From the NCBI GenBank assembly GCA_023437365.1, contig JAEZGK010000058.1:1-64000 (forward strand): a stretch of 64,000 bases of DNA. Direction: 5' to 3'. The DNA comes from Bacillota bacterium. Lineage in GTDB: Bacteria; Bacillota; Clostridia; Lachnospirales; Lachnospiraceae. Under the pieces are notes generated by a model, which saw nothing but the letters and a program-made list of their open reading frames with translations, was not told where the DNA came from and ran no database searches. Position numbers and translations under genes: made by a program. Positions 25,134 to 33,672 of the stretch are shown one piece after another. The number at the start of each line of letters is the position of its first letter. The first letter of the stretch is position 1.

Positions 25134-26150
25134 ATGAACAATTCTTCTTGTGTGTTCGAAATCATCTTCAATACAGTACAGCCAAGCAATAATTCTCTTT
25201 CTGTTAAGGCACTTTGCTCCATAGCAGGTGTATCGCGGAGTGGTTATTATGCCTGGATAAAAGCTGCTTTCGCTCGCGATCTTCAGGAGCAGAAGGATCG
25301 CGAAGATTTCGATCTGATCCTGATTGCCTACAAGATGCATGGATATACTAAAGGAGCCAGAGGCATCTATATGGCCTTGATACATATGGACCCACCGGTA
25401 ATCATGAATCTTAAAAAGATCCGTAGGTTGATGGATAAATTTCATCTTTCCTGTCCTTACCGTGGCCCTAATCCTTATAAAAGGATGATGAAGGCTCTCA
25501 AAACGAGTACTGTTGCAGATAACCTGCTCCAGCGTGAGTTCGAATGTTATGGTCAAAGAATGGTTTTGTTAACAGATATAACCTATCTTCCTTATAACGG
25601 AACCTTTGCTTATCTATCTACTATACTAGATGCTTTCACCAAGCAAATACTTTCATATGTGTTGAGCAACTCTCTGGAAGTGGATTTCGTAGTCGAAACT
25701 GTTAATAAACTAGTTGAAAATCATGGTATCTCGCTACATGCAGAAACCATCGTCCACAGTGATCAAGGGAGTCATTATACTAGCCACAGCTTTATAAATA
25801 TCCTTTACGACAAAAAGCTTCGCCAATCCATGTCGCGTCGAGGCAACTGTTGGGATAATGCTCCACAGGAGAGCTTCTTTGGGCATATGAAGGATCACAT
25901 CAAAGTGAAATTGGATGGATGCTCAGAGTTTGCCGAAGTTCAAATCATCATTGATGATTACATGGATTATTACAACAATCGGCGTTATCAATGGAATCTT
26001 GCAAAACTTGCACCTAATGAGTTTTACAACTTTGTTACTACAGGCGAATATCCGCTGGATGTTACTATCGCGCCTACTTTGCCGGTTATAGCCAAGAAGC
26101 CGGAAGAACTTGGTATCGGGACAGAGCTAAAAGATACTAAAAACCTATAA
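25134..26150 (+). CDS. IS3-family OrfB transposase (rve, DDE)
   Basis: A 338-residue integrase-core protein with Asp148 (LLTDITYLPY), Asp210 (HSDQGSHYTS) and Glu246 (CWDNAPQESFFGHMK), the last two 35 residues apart as in DD(35)E enzymes. The frame stays open upstream to the A8 run of orfA (reading KKNFLDQNHKEVGAWL), so the active enzyme is probably an OrfAB fusion made by programmed -1 frameshifting. Independent initiation at 25134 is possible but weak. It appears intact. Confidence 0.92.
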   Translation: MNNSSCVFEIIFNTVQPSNNSLSVKALCSIAGVSRSGYYAWIKAAFARDLQEQKDREDFDLILIAYKMHGYTKGARGIYMALIHMDPPVIMNLKKIRRLMDKFHLSCPYRGPNPYKRMMKALKTSTVADNLLQREFECYGQRMVLLTDITYLPYNGTFAYLSTILDAFTKQILSYVLSNSLEVDFVVETVNKLVENHGISLHAETIVHSDQGSHYTSHSFINILYDKKLRQSMSRRGNCWDNAPQESFFGHMKDHIKVKLDGCSEFAEVQIIIDDYMDYYNNRRYQWNLAKLAPNEFYNFVTTGEYPLDVTIAPTLPVIAKKPEELGIGTELKDTKNL

Positions 26151-26309
26151 ATTTCATAGAATACCATGGCATAAAGGGGCTGTGTCCATAAATGCGGATG
26201 CACCTCACAATCCATTGTCTTATATCAAGGTAACAGCTAAAGTTAAGGTGTCTAAAAAGTAGGTACCTCTCATTTTAAAAATGTCCTTGACAAAGGGTAC
26301 AGTTTATTT

Positions 26310-26379
26310 ATCTCTTGTCTTTTATCTCTTGTCTTTTATCTCTTGTCTTTTATCTCTTGTCTTTTATCTCTTGTCTTTT
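26310..26379. repeat. 14-bp minisatellite, five exact copies
   Basis: ATCTCTTGTCTTTT is repeated five times without change. A degenerate version of the same repeat (TTTATCTCTTTTATCTG..., 24482-24541) lies on the other side of the IS, so the IS inserted within one tract. No coding function is likely. Confidence 0.9.
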
Positions 26380-26423
26380 ATCCTGTTTATCTTATATCTA
26401 TCTTGTCTATTTGCCTAGTATGC

Positions 26424-27179
26424 TTATTTTGAGGTTTTTAACTTATTTACCTCAGCCATCACATCTATTATATAGGTCTGCCAGGCATCCTCATGATCCA
26501 CGAAGTACTTCGGGCAGCATTTTCCCGTAATATCATAATGCCTTAAGATATCCTCTTCACCCAAATCAAACTGTACGCAAAGAGCTGCTGTCAAAGCTAC
26601 TGCTGAAGCATAGGTAGCTTCGTTGAACTTACCTGTCTTGTCTGTAATACAACATTCTATCGCTACAGTATCAGCATTTCGGTCATTGGAAGCATAAGAA
26701 ATCTCTGTCAAGGGAATGCATTGAATAACCTCTCCCTCCAGGCCTACAATATAGTGGCTGCTGACCGAGGTTGCGTGGGTAGCTGCAAGACTTTCAAAAT
26801 AGCTTCGGTTATTGGCAGCGGTAGTCCCGGGGTTAGCCGTATAATGGATGACGACGCCTTCAATTCCCATGAGCGGTATCTGGGGTCTCGAGTACTCATT
26901 CGGAGTTAGATAATCCTCTGTAATCTCCAGACCGTCTAACAAAGTCTGATCGATTGTCTCAATCCCGTCATTATTATAGCCTAAAAGCTGGCCTTGAATA
27001 TTATGAAGTATACTGTTGTTACTTTCGTTATGATTTCCTTTTGCATAATACATGTCATAAATTACAAAAAGGAGCAAAGCTATGATAGCGAAAAGGAGAA
27101 GGGATAAGGTAATCATGAAAAGTCTTCGTCTCTGTCTTCTTTTTCTTCTCCACTCTTCGAGTGTAAGTATTTTTCTCAT
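26424..27179 (-). CDS. Membrane-anchored N-acetylmuramoyl-L-alanine amidase (Amidase_2)
   Basis: A 251-residue protein with a basic N-terminus (RRKRRQRRR), one membrane helix (about residues 20-43) and a zinc amidase domain. The first His ligand is in VVIHYTANPGTTAANNR, the second in ILRHYDITGKCCPKYF, and the catalytic Glu region is SSHYIVGLEGEVIQCIP. It would cut the muramoyl-alanine bond of peptidoglycan outside the membrane. The start codon overlaps the stop of the upstream kinase-like gene by 4 bp. Confidence 0.9.
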   Translation of the reverse strand: MRKILTLEEWRRKRRQRRRLFMITLSLLLFAIIALLLFVIYDMYYAKGNHNESNNSILHNIQGQLLGYNNDGIETIDQTLLDGLEITEDYLTPNEYSRPQIPLMGIEGVVIHYTANPGTTAANNRSYFESLAATHATSVSSHYIVGLEGEVIQCIPLTEISYASNDRNADTVAIECCITDKTGKFNEATYASAVALTAALCVQFDLGEEDILRHYDITGKCCPKYFVDHEDAWQTYIIDVMAEVNKLKTSK

Positions 27180-27979
27180 TCTACACCTGTTTTCTCTTTG
27201 ATTTCTGTAAGCAATGCCTCTTTCTCTGCCTCAGGGACCCATTCTGTCAATCTCGCCGCAATCAGAGGTAATCTCCAGGCAGCAATTTCCTTCCGCTGCA
27301 TTCCTGATAATTTGATATAACAGCTTAAATATCTTTTGGCAAGACGTCTTCTCATCCCATTCATGACAAGCTTAACCACACTCGGAAAATAGTCCGGGAG
27401 AGCAGCATCCTTGATTAAATACATCGTTCTTGCTACATCATAGGCAGGCTGACCTGCCGTTGCCGTCATCCAGTCCAGGATAACACAACGGCCATTGCTC
27501 TGAATAATATTGCCGGGATGATAATCCCCATGGCATACGCTGCTACCCTTCGGCAATGACTCCAAAACCTTCAGAACCTCTTCCTTTTGTCGCAAAGGCA
27601 GGATATCTGCGTGGTTGATCCTCCAGCGGAGCGTATCCACGCAATCAGGAAGCCCTCCGGCGTTCTGCTGATGCATACTATAATGCAACCTGGCTATTGT
27701 TTTCGCAAGTCCACCTGCAATCCAGGGTTTTTCTATTAGCAGCTTCAGTAGTGGTTTCCCCAGTATTCTTTCATATACAATACCTGTCCTGCCTTCGTAC
27801 TCCAGCATAGCCTTGACCTTCGGAATTGGTATACCCAGCTCCTCAACTGTCTTACTGATCCGATATTCCTTTTCAATCGCCTCTATAGGAAATTCCTGAC
27901 GAAATAATTTCAATATATCATTTTCTCCCCAGGAAAACACCTCCGCCGTATTGCCTTCCCCTATCTTCTGCGCATTCAT
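27176..27979 (-). CDS. Aminoglycoside phosphotransferase (APH)-family kinase
   Basis: A 267-residue protein kinase-like fold: the lysine region EGNTAEVFSWGENDILKLF, the catalytic loop CHGDYHPGNII, and the metal-binding DWMTATAGQPAYDVART. It is likely a small-molecule kinase; resistance cannot be inferred. It overlaps the amidase gene by 4 bp, so the two form an operon. The ATG at 27979 follows GGAG/AGGTG. Confidence 0.85.
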   Translation of the reverse strand: MNAQKIGEGNTAEVFSWGENDILKLFRQEFPIEAIEKEYRISKTVEELGIPIPKVKAMLEYEGRTGIVYERILGKPLLKLLIEKPWIAGGLAKTIARLHYSMHQQNAGGLPDCVDTLRWRINHADILPLRQKEEVLKVLESLPKGSSVCHGDYHPGNIIQSNGRCVILDWMTATAGQPAYDVARTMYLIKDAALPDYFPSVVKLVMNGMRRRLAKRYLSCYIKLSGMQRKEIAAWRLPLIAARLTEWVPEAEKEALLTEIKEKTGVE

Positions 27980-28204
27980 AAAACTACACCTGCTCCTTCT
28001 CCGATCCGCTACCCATATATTAATTTAATATATTTTCTTTTGAGGATTTCTCTATTATTGTATTGATCTCATCTATTCCTGTCAATGAATAATACAACGG
28101 AATACGTAATTGTCAGGAAATCTTAAGGTAATTAATAAGTGTGCTCAGAATATTTAGTGAGACAGCTTTATCAATCCTTTCCAGATTATATTCAACATTA
28201 ATAA

Positions 28205-28267
28205 AACAGCAGCCAATCCGAATCAACCTGCTACAACAGGTTCATCGACATCAGCTGCCGTTTTTTA
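28205..28267. terminator. Cruciform-like terminator between guaB and the APH gene
   Basis: AACAGCAGC (28205-28213) pairs with GCTGCCGTT (28254-28262), with an inner AACCTG/CAGGTT hairpin. T6 follows on the plus strand and T4 on the minus strand. It should end guaB transcription. Nothing else recognisable lies in 27980-28309. Confidence 0.65.
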
Positions 28268-28309
28268 CTCATTATTCTAAATTGCCAAAGCTAGCTTCAA
28301 ATCAGCTTC

Positions 28310-29767
28310 CTACTCTTCTACGCTGTAGTTGGGAGCTTCCTTGGTGATATGGATATCATGAGGATGACTTTCCTTTAAGGAGGCTGCTGAAATCTTCACA
28401 AACTTCCCGTTCTCCTGTAAAGTTTTAATATTGCCTGAACCACAATAACCCATACCTGATCTTAATCCTCCGATCAACTGGAATACGGTGTCCTCTACTG
28501 TACCCTTATAAGCAACACGGCCTTCTACGCCTTCCGGTACCAGTTTCTTGGCATCAGACTGGAAATAACGGTCCTTACTGCCCTGCTCCATCGCAGCGAT
28601 GGAACCCATGCCACGATAAACCTTGTATTTTCTGCCCTGGAATAATTCGAAGGTTCCGGGACTCTCATCACAGCCTGCAAAGATACTTCCCATCATACAT
28701 ACATTTGCGCCGGCAGCGAGTGCCTTTGTAATATCTCCCGAGTACTTGATGCCGCCGTCTGCGATAATCGGGATATTGTATGCCTTTGCTGCATTAAATG
28801 TATTCATAATTGCCGTAATCTGAGGAACACCGATTCCCGCAACAACTCTGGTGGTACAGATGGATCCGGGGCCGATACCTACTTTCACAGCGTCGACACC
28901 TGCCTTGATTAAATCCACTGTTGCTTCAGCAGTCGCTACATTTCCTGCGATAATCTGGATATTCGCATAAGCCTCGCGTACCATTTTGACAGTTCTAATA
29001 ATATTGGCGGAATGCCCATGTGCCGAATCCAAAACTATCGCATCGACCTTTGCCTTTACCAATGCATCAACACGTTCCAATATATTATTTGTAATTCCGA
29101 CTGCCGCCGCACATAACAGCCTACCTTGGGAATCTTTTGCGGATAAGGGATATTTAATCTGTTTCTCGATGTCCTTGATCGTGATAAGACCTTTTAAGTT
29201 ACCTTCGTCATCCACCAACGGAAGCTTTTCTTTTCTTGCTTTTGCAAGTATTTTCTTAGCTTCGTCCAGAGTGATGCCTTCCTTAGCTGTAATCAGGCCT
29301 TCAGATGTCATAGATTCTTTGATTTTCTTAGAAAAGTCTGTCTCAAATTTCAGATCACGGTTTGTGATGATACCCACTAATTTCTTACCATTTACGGTAA
29401 TCGGTACACCGGAAATCCGATATTTCGCCATTAAATCGTTGGCATCCTGTAATGTATGCTCCGGAGATAAATAAAAGGGATCGGTGATAACACCATTTTC
29501 TGAACGCTTTACCTTGTCTACCTCGTCCGCCTGCTCTTCGATTGACATATTCTTGTGGATTACTCCTATGCCTCCCTGCCTTGCCATTGCGATTGCCATC
29601 CTGTTCTCGGTAACCGTATCCATTCCGGCACTCATCAAAGGGATATTCAGCTTAATAGTATTCGTCAGGTTTGTTGACAAGTCAACTTGATTTGGCAGCA
29701 CCTCGGAATAAGCAGGCACCAACAGCACATCATCAAATGTAATTCCTTCACCGATAATCTGACCCAT
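28310..29767 (-). CDS. guaB: Inosine-5'-monophosphate dehydrogenase
   Basis: A 485-residue TIM-barrel enzyme oxidising IMP to XMP, the first step to GMP. The catalytic Cys is in GPGSICTTRVVAGIG (around residue 303), the phosphate loop is DGGIKYSGDITKALAAGA, and two CBS domains are inserted after about residue 90. The end (KEAPNYSVEE) is complete. It has its own promoter and a long leader. Confidence 0.97.
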   Translation of the reverse strand: MGQIIGEGITFDDVLLVPAYSEVLPNQVDLSTNLTNTIKLNIPLMSAGMDTVTENRMAIAMARQGGIGVIHKNMSIEEQADEVDKVKRSENGVITDPFYLSPEHTLQDANDLMAKYRISGVPITVNGKKLVGIITNRDLKFETDFSKKIKESMTSEGLITAKEGITLDEAKKILAKARKEKLPLVDDEGNLKGLITIKDIEKQIKYPLSAKDSQGRLLCAAAVGITNNILERVDALVKAKVDAIVLDSAHGHSANIIRTVKMVREAYANIQIIAGNVATAEATVDLIKAGVDAVKVGIGPGSICTTRVVAGIGVPQITAIMNTFNAAKAYNIPIIADGGIKYSGDITKALAAGANVCMMGSIFAGCDESPGTFELFQGRKYKVYRGMGSIAAMEQGSKDRYFQSDAKKLVPEGVEGRVAYKGTVEDTVFQLIGGLRSGMGYCGSGNIKTLQENGKFVKISAASLKESHPHDIHITKEAPNYSVEE

Positions 29768-30034
29768 TTGTTAATCTCCTCACTTTCTTAAAGTTGTTGT
29801 GTTAACCTGACAAAAGGTCCAGGTGTTATAACAGCCGGATATTTGTATCAGAAAGGGTTCCGGAAAGTCGACTTTCTGGGGACTTTCTGATGCAAGTTAA
29901 TCATATCATCATAGGTGATATGACCCTTTGTCATGCATATCTAGATACCATATATTTACTTTCATTTCGTCCTTTCAATCGCTATAGCTATGAAAGATTT
30001 TAAAAAGTATATCGAAAATTTAGAACAATGTCAA
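29768..30034 (-). promoter_or_regulatory. guaB promoter and structured 5' leader
   Basis: On the minus strand TTGACA (30029-30034), a 17-bp spacer and TATACT (30006-30011) form a near-consensus promoter. The leader of about 230 nt contains TCAGAAAG/CTTTCTGA enclosing GAAAGT-cg-ACTTTC, then an ACCTG/CAGGT hairpin close to the start codon. It does not match a known purine riboswitch by eye. Confidence 0.65.
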
Positions 30035-30107
30035 CCACGAAAAAATTATAATGCAAAAAGTTCTGAAAAATTTTAATACAAAAAGATAAAAATAAAACTT
30101 TAATGCA

Positions 30108-30157
30108 AAAAGAGGATGACTGCAGCAGATATCAGTACTGCACTTCATCCTCCAAAA
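30108..30157 (-). terminator. Terminator of the ilvE-DUF6106 unit
   Basis: GAGGATGA (30112-30119) pairs with TCATCCTC (30145-30152); on the minus strand CTTTTTGC follows. Confidence 0.75.
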
Positions 30158-30158
30158 A

Positions 30159-30656
30159 TCAATATTGAGCTATCTTTCTAGGACTTTTCTGTTTCATCAT
30201 AGCAAGCATTTTCTCGCTTGGCTCAAAGGAAATCCTATATTTTCTATCCTTTACTGAGGCGATGATGATATAAGGTTTACTGCTTTTATCATTGGAGGAA
30301 AAATCCTTGTTCACCAGTTGCATATTGGTATACCCATCCAATGCGTGGGACCCCTGCGGGGCTACAATTTCCACCTGCTCCATATCGATTCTCAGCAGTG
30401 TCTTTCGCTTAGATTTACCGGTGATTTTGTCAAAGTCAATCTGACCATCAACAAATACATACTCATAATCTACGTTCAGTTTCGGATAAACCCAGAGCAG
30501 AGCGACGATCAATACGATGCCGCCCATTCCGAAATATCCTCCCAACAGTAAGAGCAGGACTCCCAAGACAACACCCACAACAAGAAGTGCACGAAGCCCC
30601 ATAATCTTGATGTCATCCTTTCTCTTTACTCCCGCTTCTGCATACATTTGATTCAT
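30159..30656 (-). CDS. DUF6106-like membrane protein
   Basis: A 165-residue protein with two close membrane helices (about residues 20-58) and a cytoplasmic domain with DYEYVFVDGQIDFDKITGKSKRKT and VEIVAPQGSHALDGY, typical of the DUF6106 group of Lachnospiraceae. No function is known. It follows ilvE by 11 bp and shares its transcript. Confidence 0.7.
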   Translation of the reverse strand: MNQMYAEAGVKRKDDIKIMGLRALLVVGVVLGVLLLLLGGYFGMGGIVLIVALLWVYPKLNVDYEYVFVDGQIDFDKITGKSKRKTLLRIDMEQVEIVAPQGSHALDGYTNMQLVNKDFSSNDKSSKPYIIIASVKDRKYRISFEPSEKMLAMMKQKSPRKIAQY

Positions 30657-30667
30657 TCCTTACCTCC

Positions 30668-31735
30668 TTAGACCTCTACAGTCCAGTTATGATCATCCTT
30701 TATTCTTCCTAACTGTATTCCTGTTATGGTATCATAGAGCAACCTGCTTACAGGACCGATGCCACCGTCCTGTACCTGCATGATATTCTGCTCCCAACGA
30801 AGCTGTCCGACCGGTGAGATTACTGCTGCCGTGCCTGTTCCCCAAACCTCTTCCAGAGTGCCGTTCTGTGCTGCCTGATAAATCTCATCGATAGAAATTT
30901 TGCGTTCCTCTGTCGGCATACCCCACTCCCTGCAGAGGCAAAGCACGGAATCTCTGGTCACACCCGGAAGGATACTTCCGTTCAACTGAGGTGTCAATAC
31001 CTTTCCACCGATCTTAAAGAAGATATTCATAGCACCGACCTCTTCGATATACTTCCTTTCCACACCGTCCAACCATAATACCTGGGAATAACCCTCATCA
31101 TGAGCCTTCACCTGGGATTTTAGAGATGCCACATAATTAGCACCTGTCTTTGCTTCACCGATCCCACCCTTAACTGCTCTGACGTACTCATCCTCTATCC
31201 AGATCTTAACCGGATTCAAGCCCTCGGGATAATAAGCACCTACCGGTGATAGTATGATAATGAAGAGATATCGGTCAGAGGGTCTTACTCCGAGGTACGG
31301 ATCCGTGGCGATAATAAACGGTCTGATATATAACGAGGTACCTTCCTTTGTCGGTATCCAGGCTTCATCTGTCTTTACGATTGTTGTGATAGCTTGCAGA
31401 AAATCCTCCTCCGGTATTTCAGGAATGCATATTCTGCGATTTGTCTTATTTGCTCTTTCGATATTTTTATTTGGGCGGAACAGTAAGGTTCTACCATCGT
31501 CAGTCTTATAAGCCTTTAAGCCCTCGAACATCTCCTGCCCGTAATGGAATACCATCGCAGAGGGGTCAAGATTGAGCGGTTGATATGGAATCACGCGGGG
31601 ATCGTACCAGCCCTTTCCTGTTTCATAATTCATGATGAACATATGATCAGTAAAAATGGTACCAAACTTCAGCGGGTTGTCCACACCCGGTAAAACCTTT
31701 GGATTCTTTGTCTTCTCAATCTTGATATTTAACAT
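30668..31735 (-). CDS. ilvE: Branched-chain amino acid aminotransferase
   Basis: A PLP enzyme of fold type IV transferring the amino group between glutamate and the keto acids of Leu, Ile and Val. The long (class IIIb/eukaryote-like) form is recognised by GKGWYDPRVIPYQPLNLDPSAMVFHYGQEMFEGLKAYK, GEAKTGANYVASL and EVWGTGTAAVISPVG. The ATG at 31735 has AAGGA 8 nt upstream, giving 355 residues; an ATG three codons earlier (31744) is possible. The first gene of a two-gene unit with the DUF6106 protein. Confidence 0.95.
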   Translation of the reverse strand: MLNIKIEKTKNPKVLPGVDNPLKFGTIFTDHMFIMNYETGKGWYDPRVIPYQPLNLDPSAMVFHYGQEMFEGLKAYKTDDGRTLLFRPNKNIERANKTNRRICIPEIPEEDFLQAITTIVKTDEAWIPTKEGTSLYIRPFIIATDPYLGVRPSDRYLFIIILSPVGAYYPEGLNPVKIWIEDEYVRAVKGGIGEAKTGANYVASLKSQVKAHDEGYSQVLWLDGVERKYIEEVGAMNIFFKIGGKVLTPQLNGSILPGVTRDSVLCLCREWGMPTEERKISIDEIYQAAQNGTLEEVWGTGTAAVISPVGQLRWEQNIMQVQDGGIGPVSRLLYDTITGIQLGRIKDDHNWTVEV

Positions 31736-31946
31736 ATTTTTCATCCTTCCCTATCCCATTTAGTTCTTGTAATAAAGTATCAGCATAGCGACACTTTCGA
31801 TGCCTGCTTCGAAGACATCGCCCTTCTACGGGTAAAAATAACTACAAGGTAAAATTATATTCTTAATAGTAGTCTTACTTTTTCATTTTTTCAAGAGTTT
31901 TTTATCATAAGCTTCCAAATTCACAAATAGTTTATGTTTTCTGTGC

Positions 31947-32438
31947 TTACTTTTTTCTTTCATACCTACAGAAGGTGTAAGCAAGGTCATAATAAGTATG
32001 TTCCTCAGTCTCCTCCGCCAGTACCCAGTCGTCCATCTGGTCCAGATTGGGGAAATAGGTATCTGCCTGATAGGCAAAATCAATTTTTGTCACATGAGCC
32101 ACCTCACAAAAAGGCAGCATCTGACGATAAATACTGGCGCCGCCTATGATATAGATATCCTCGGATTTATAGTTCTTCGTAAGCTCGAGCGCCTCTTCAA
32201 TACTATAAACCACAGTCGCATCCTTTACCTTATATTCTTTTTCGAGTGCAATGACAATATTTGTCCTGTTCTTAAGCGGCTTTCCTCCAGGAAAGCTTTC
32301 CAGCGTGTTTTTTCCCATAATAACTACCTTACCCATGGTCACATCCCGAAAGAAACGCATATCGGCAGGAATACTGACAAGAAGCTTATTCTGGTATCCG
32401 ATCGCCCAATTACTATCAACTGCAACAATTAAATTCAT
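31947..32438 (-). CDS. folA: Dihydrofolate reductase
   Basis: A 163-residue NADPH-dependent enzyme that makes tetrahydrofolate. MNLIVAVDSNWAIGYQNKL, the folate-site segment IPADMRFFRDVTMGKVVIMGKNTLESF and IYIIGGASIYRQML are typical. AAAGGTGG precedes the ATG. It lies downstream of thyA, whose reaction consumes the folate that this enzyme regenerates. Confidence 0.96.
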   Translation of the reverse strand: MNLIVAVDSNWAIGYQNKLLVSIPADMRFFRDVTMGKVVIMGKNTLESFPGGKPLKNRTNIVIALEKEYKVKDATVVYSIEEALELTKNYKSEDIYIIGGASIYRQMLPFCEVAHVTKIDFAYQADTYFPNLDQMDDWVLAEETEEHTYYDLAYTFCRYERKK

Positions 32439-32507
32439 CGTAGTACCACCTTTCTTTTAAGCAAAATATAACGGCCTATCTTACCCTATGTAAGAAGTTT
32501 ATGTCCG

Positions 32508-32529
32508 AGTGAAAGCTTTATCTTTCACT
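32508..32529. other. Perfect hairpin between thyA and folA
   Basis: AGTGAAAG (32508-32515) and CTTTCACT (32522-32529) form an 8-bp stem with a 6-nt loop. A second palindrome, GTCTGAAGACT/AGTCTTCAGAC (32613-32636), overlaps the thyA stop codon. They may stabilise or process the thyA-folA mRNA. Confidence 0.5.
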
Positions 32530-32630
32530 TTGAAGACGCAGGCACAAACCGTCTCATAAAAGTCAGAAGAACAAGGTGTGAGTGCCTCTGCACGAGCACC
32601 GCAGTTCTTCAGGTCTGAAGACTATAGTCT

Positions 32631-33476
32631 TCAGACTGCTACGGGTATGTTCACCTTCGGCCCATACTGATAGTCAAGCAAATCAAAATCCTCCACTTTG
32701 AACTGATAGAAGTCCTTCACCTCAGGATTCATCCAGAACTTCGGAGCGGGATAGGTAGGTCGCGCAAGCAGTTCCTGAATAATCGGAATATGCCTGTCAT
32801 AAATATGGGCGTCCGCAATCACATGGACCAGTTCCCCTACCTCATAATCACATACCTGTGCCAGCATATGCACCAGCACAGAATACTGACATACATTCCA
32901 GCTGTTCGCAGCAAGGATGTCATTGGAACGCTGGTTAAGTATGGCATTCAGTACCAGCTTGTCACTGTCCTTCTTCTTGGTTACATTGAAGGTCATACTG
33001 TAAGCACAGGGGTACAGCCTCATCTCATGCAGATCCTGATGAGCATACAGGTTTGTCATAATTCTTCTGCTGTAAGGATTATTCTTCAGATCATAGATGA
33101 CACGGTCAACCTGATCCATCTCACCCTCTTTATAGCTATGCTTTACGCCCATCTGATAACCATAGGCTTTCCCTATGGAACCACTCTCATCTGCCCAGGC
33201 ATCCCAGATGTGACTATTTAGATCATTTATATTATTGGATTTCTTCTGCCAGATCCATAAAAGCTCATCGATACAGCTTTTAATCGCTGTCTTTCTCAGT
33301 GTCATGGCAGGAAATTCCTTAGATAAATCATACCGATTCACAACCCCGAATTTCTTGATGGTATAGGCATAAGAACCATCCTCCCATTTAGGTCTTACTT
33401 TCTCTCCTTCTGTGCTGACTCCGTTCTCCAGTATGTCCTTGCACATCTCGATAAATATATTATCTGCTAAGCTCAT
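32631..33476 (-). CDS. thyA: Thymidylate synthase
   Basis: A 281-residue enzyme methylating dUMP with methylene-tetrahydrofolate. Catalytic Cys157 lies in RLYPCAYSMTF (most ThyA have PPCH), followed by the nucleotide-binding QRSNDILAA and HIYDRHIPIIQELL. GGAGG precedes the start. It is upstream of folA on the same strand, and nrdD lies beyond. Confidence 0.96.
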   Translation of the reverse strand: MSLADNIFIEMCKDILENGVSTEGEKVRPKWEDGSYAYTIKKFGVVNRYDLSKEFPAMTLRKTAIKSCIDELLWIWQKKSNNINDLNSHIWDAWADESGSIGKAYGYQMGVKHSYKEGEMDQVDRVIYDLKNNPYSRRIMTNLYAHQDLHEMRLYPCAYSMTFNVTKKKDSDKLVLNAILNQRSNDILAANSWNVCQYSVLVHMLAQVCDYEVGELVHVIADAHIYDRHIPIIQELLARPTYPAPKFWMNPEVKDFYQFKVEDFDLLDYQYGPKVNIPVAV

Positions 33477-33672
33477 TCATTGTTTCCTCCCGGGTATTTT
33501 TCCTAAAGCTTCGCCCATGCACCGGCAGCTCCTTAATAAACTATTTTACCTTATCTGTCAGGTCTAAGCAATATTTAATTTATAAGGAAAAGGCCCGCAT
33601 CAATGAAGCAATGCGAACCCCCTCTGTGATATTTATGAATTTATTTGGTAATAAATAGCTCTTCTCTTATGC

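Larger units (their letters stand above)
24542..26303 (+). mobile_element. IS3-family insertion sequence, apparently complete
   Basis: The ends are inverted repeats: ACTGTACCC at 24542-24550 and GGGTACAGT at 26295-26303, with weaker matches further in. The element is 1762 bp and carries an orfA (helix-turn-helix) and an orfB (DDE integrase) in the -1 frame. No clear target duplication is seen because both flanks are low-complexity TTTTATCTCTTG repeats. Internal TGTGGACAC/TGTCCATA motifs recur near both ends. Confidence 0.85.

Noticed and set aside
24539..26306. Target-site duplication of the IS
   Set aside because: The three to five bases next to the ends (TAT versus TTA) do not match and the repeat background makes any short match meaningless.
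26315..26530. Plus-strand open frame through the 14-bp repeats
   Set aside because: Translation of the minisatellite (repeating FISCLLS) running into the antisense of the amidase gene; not a gene.
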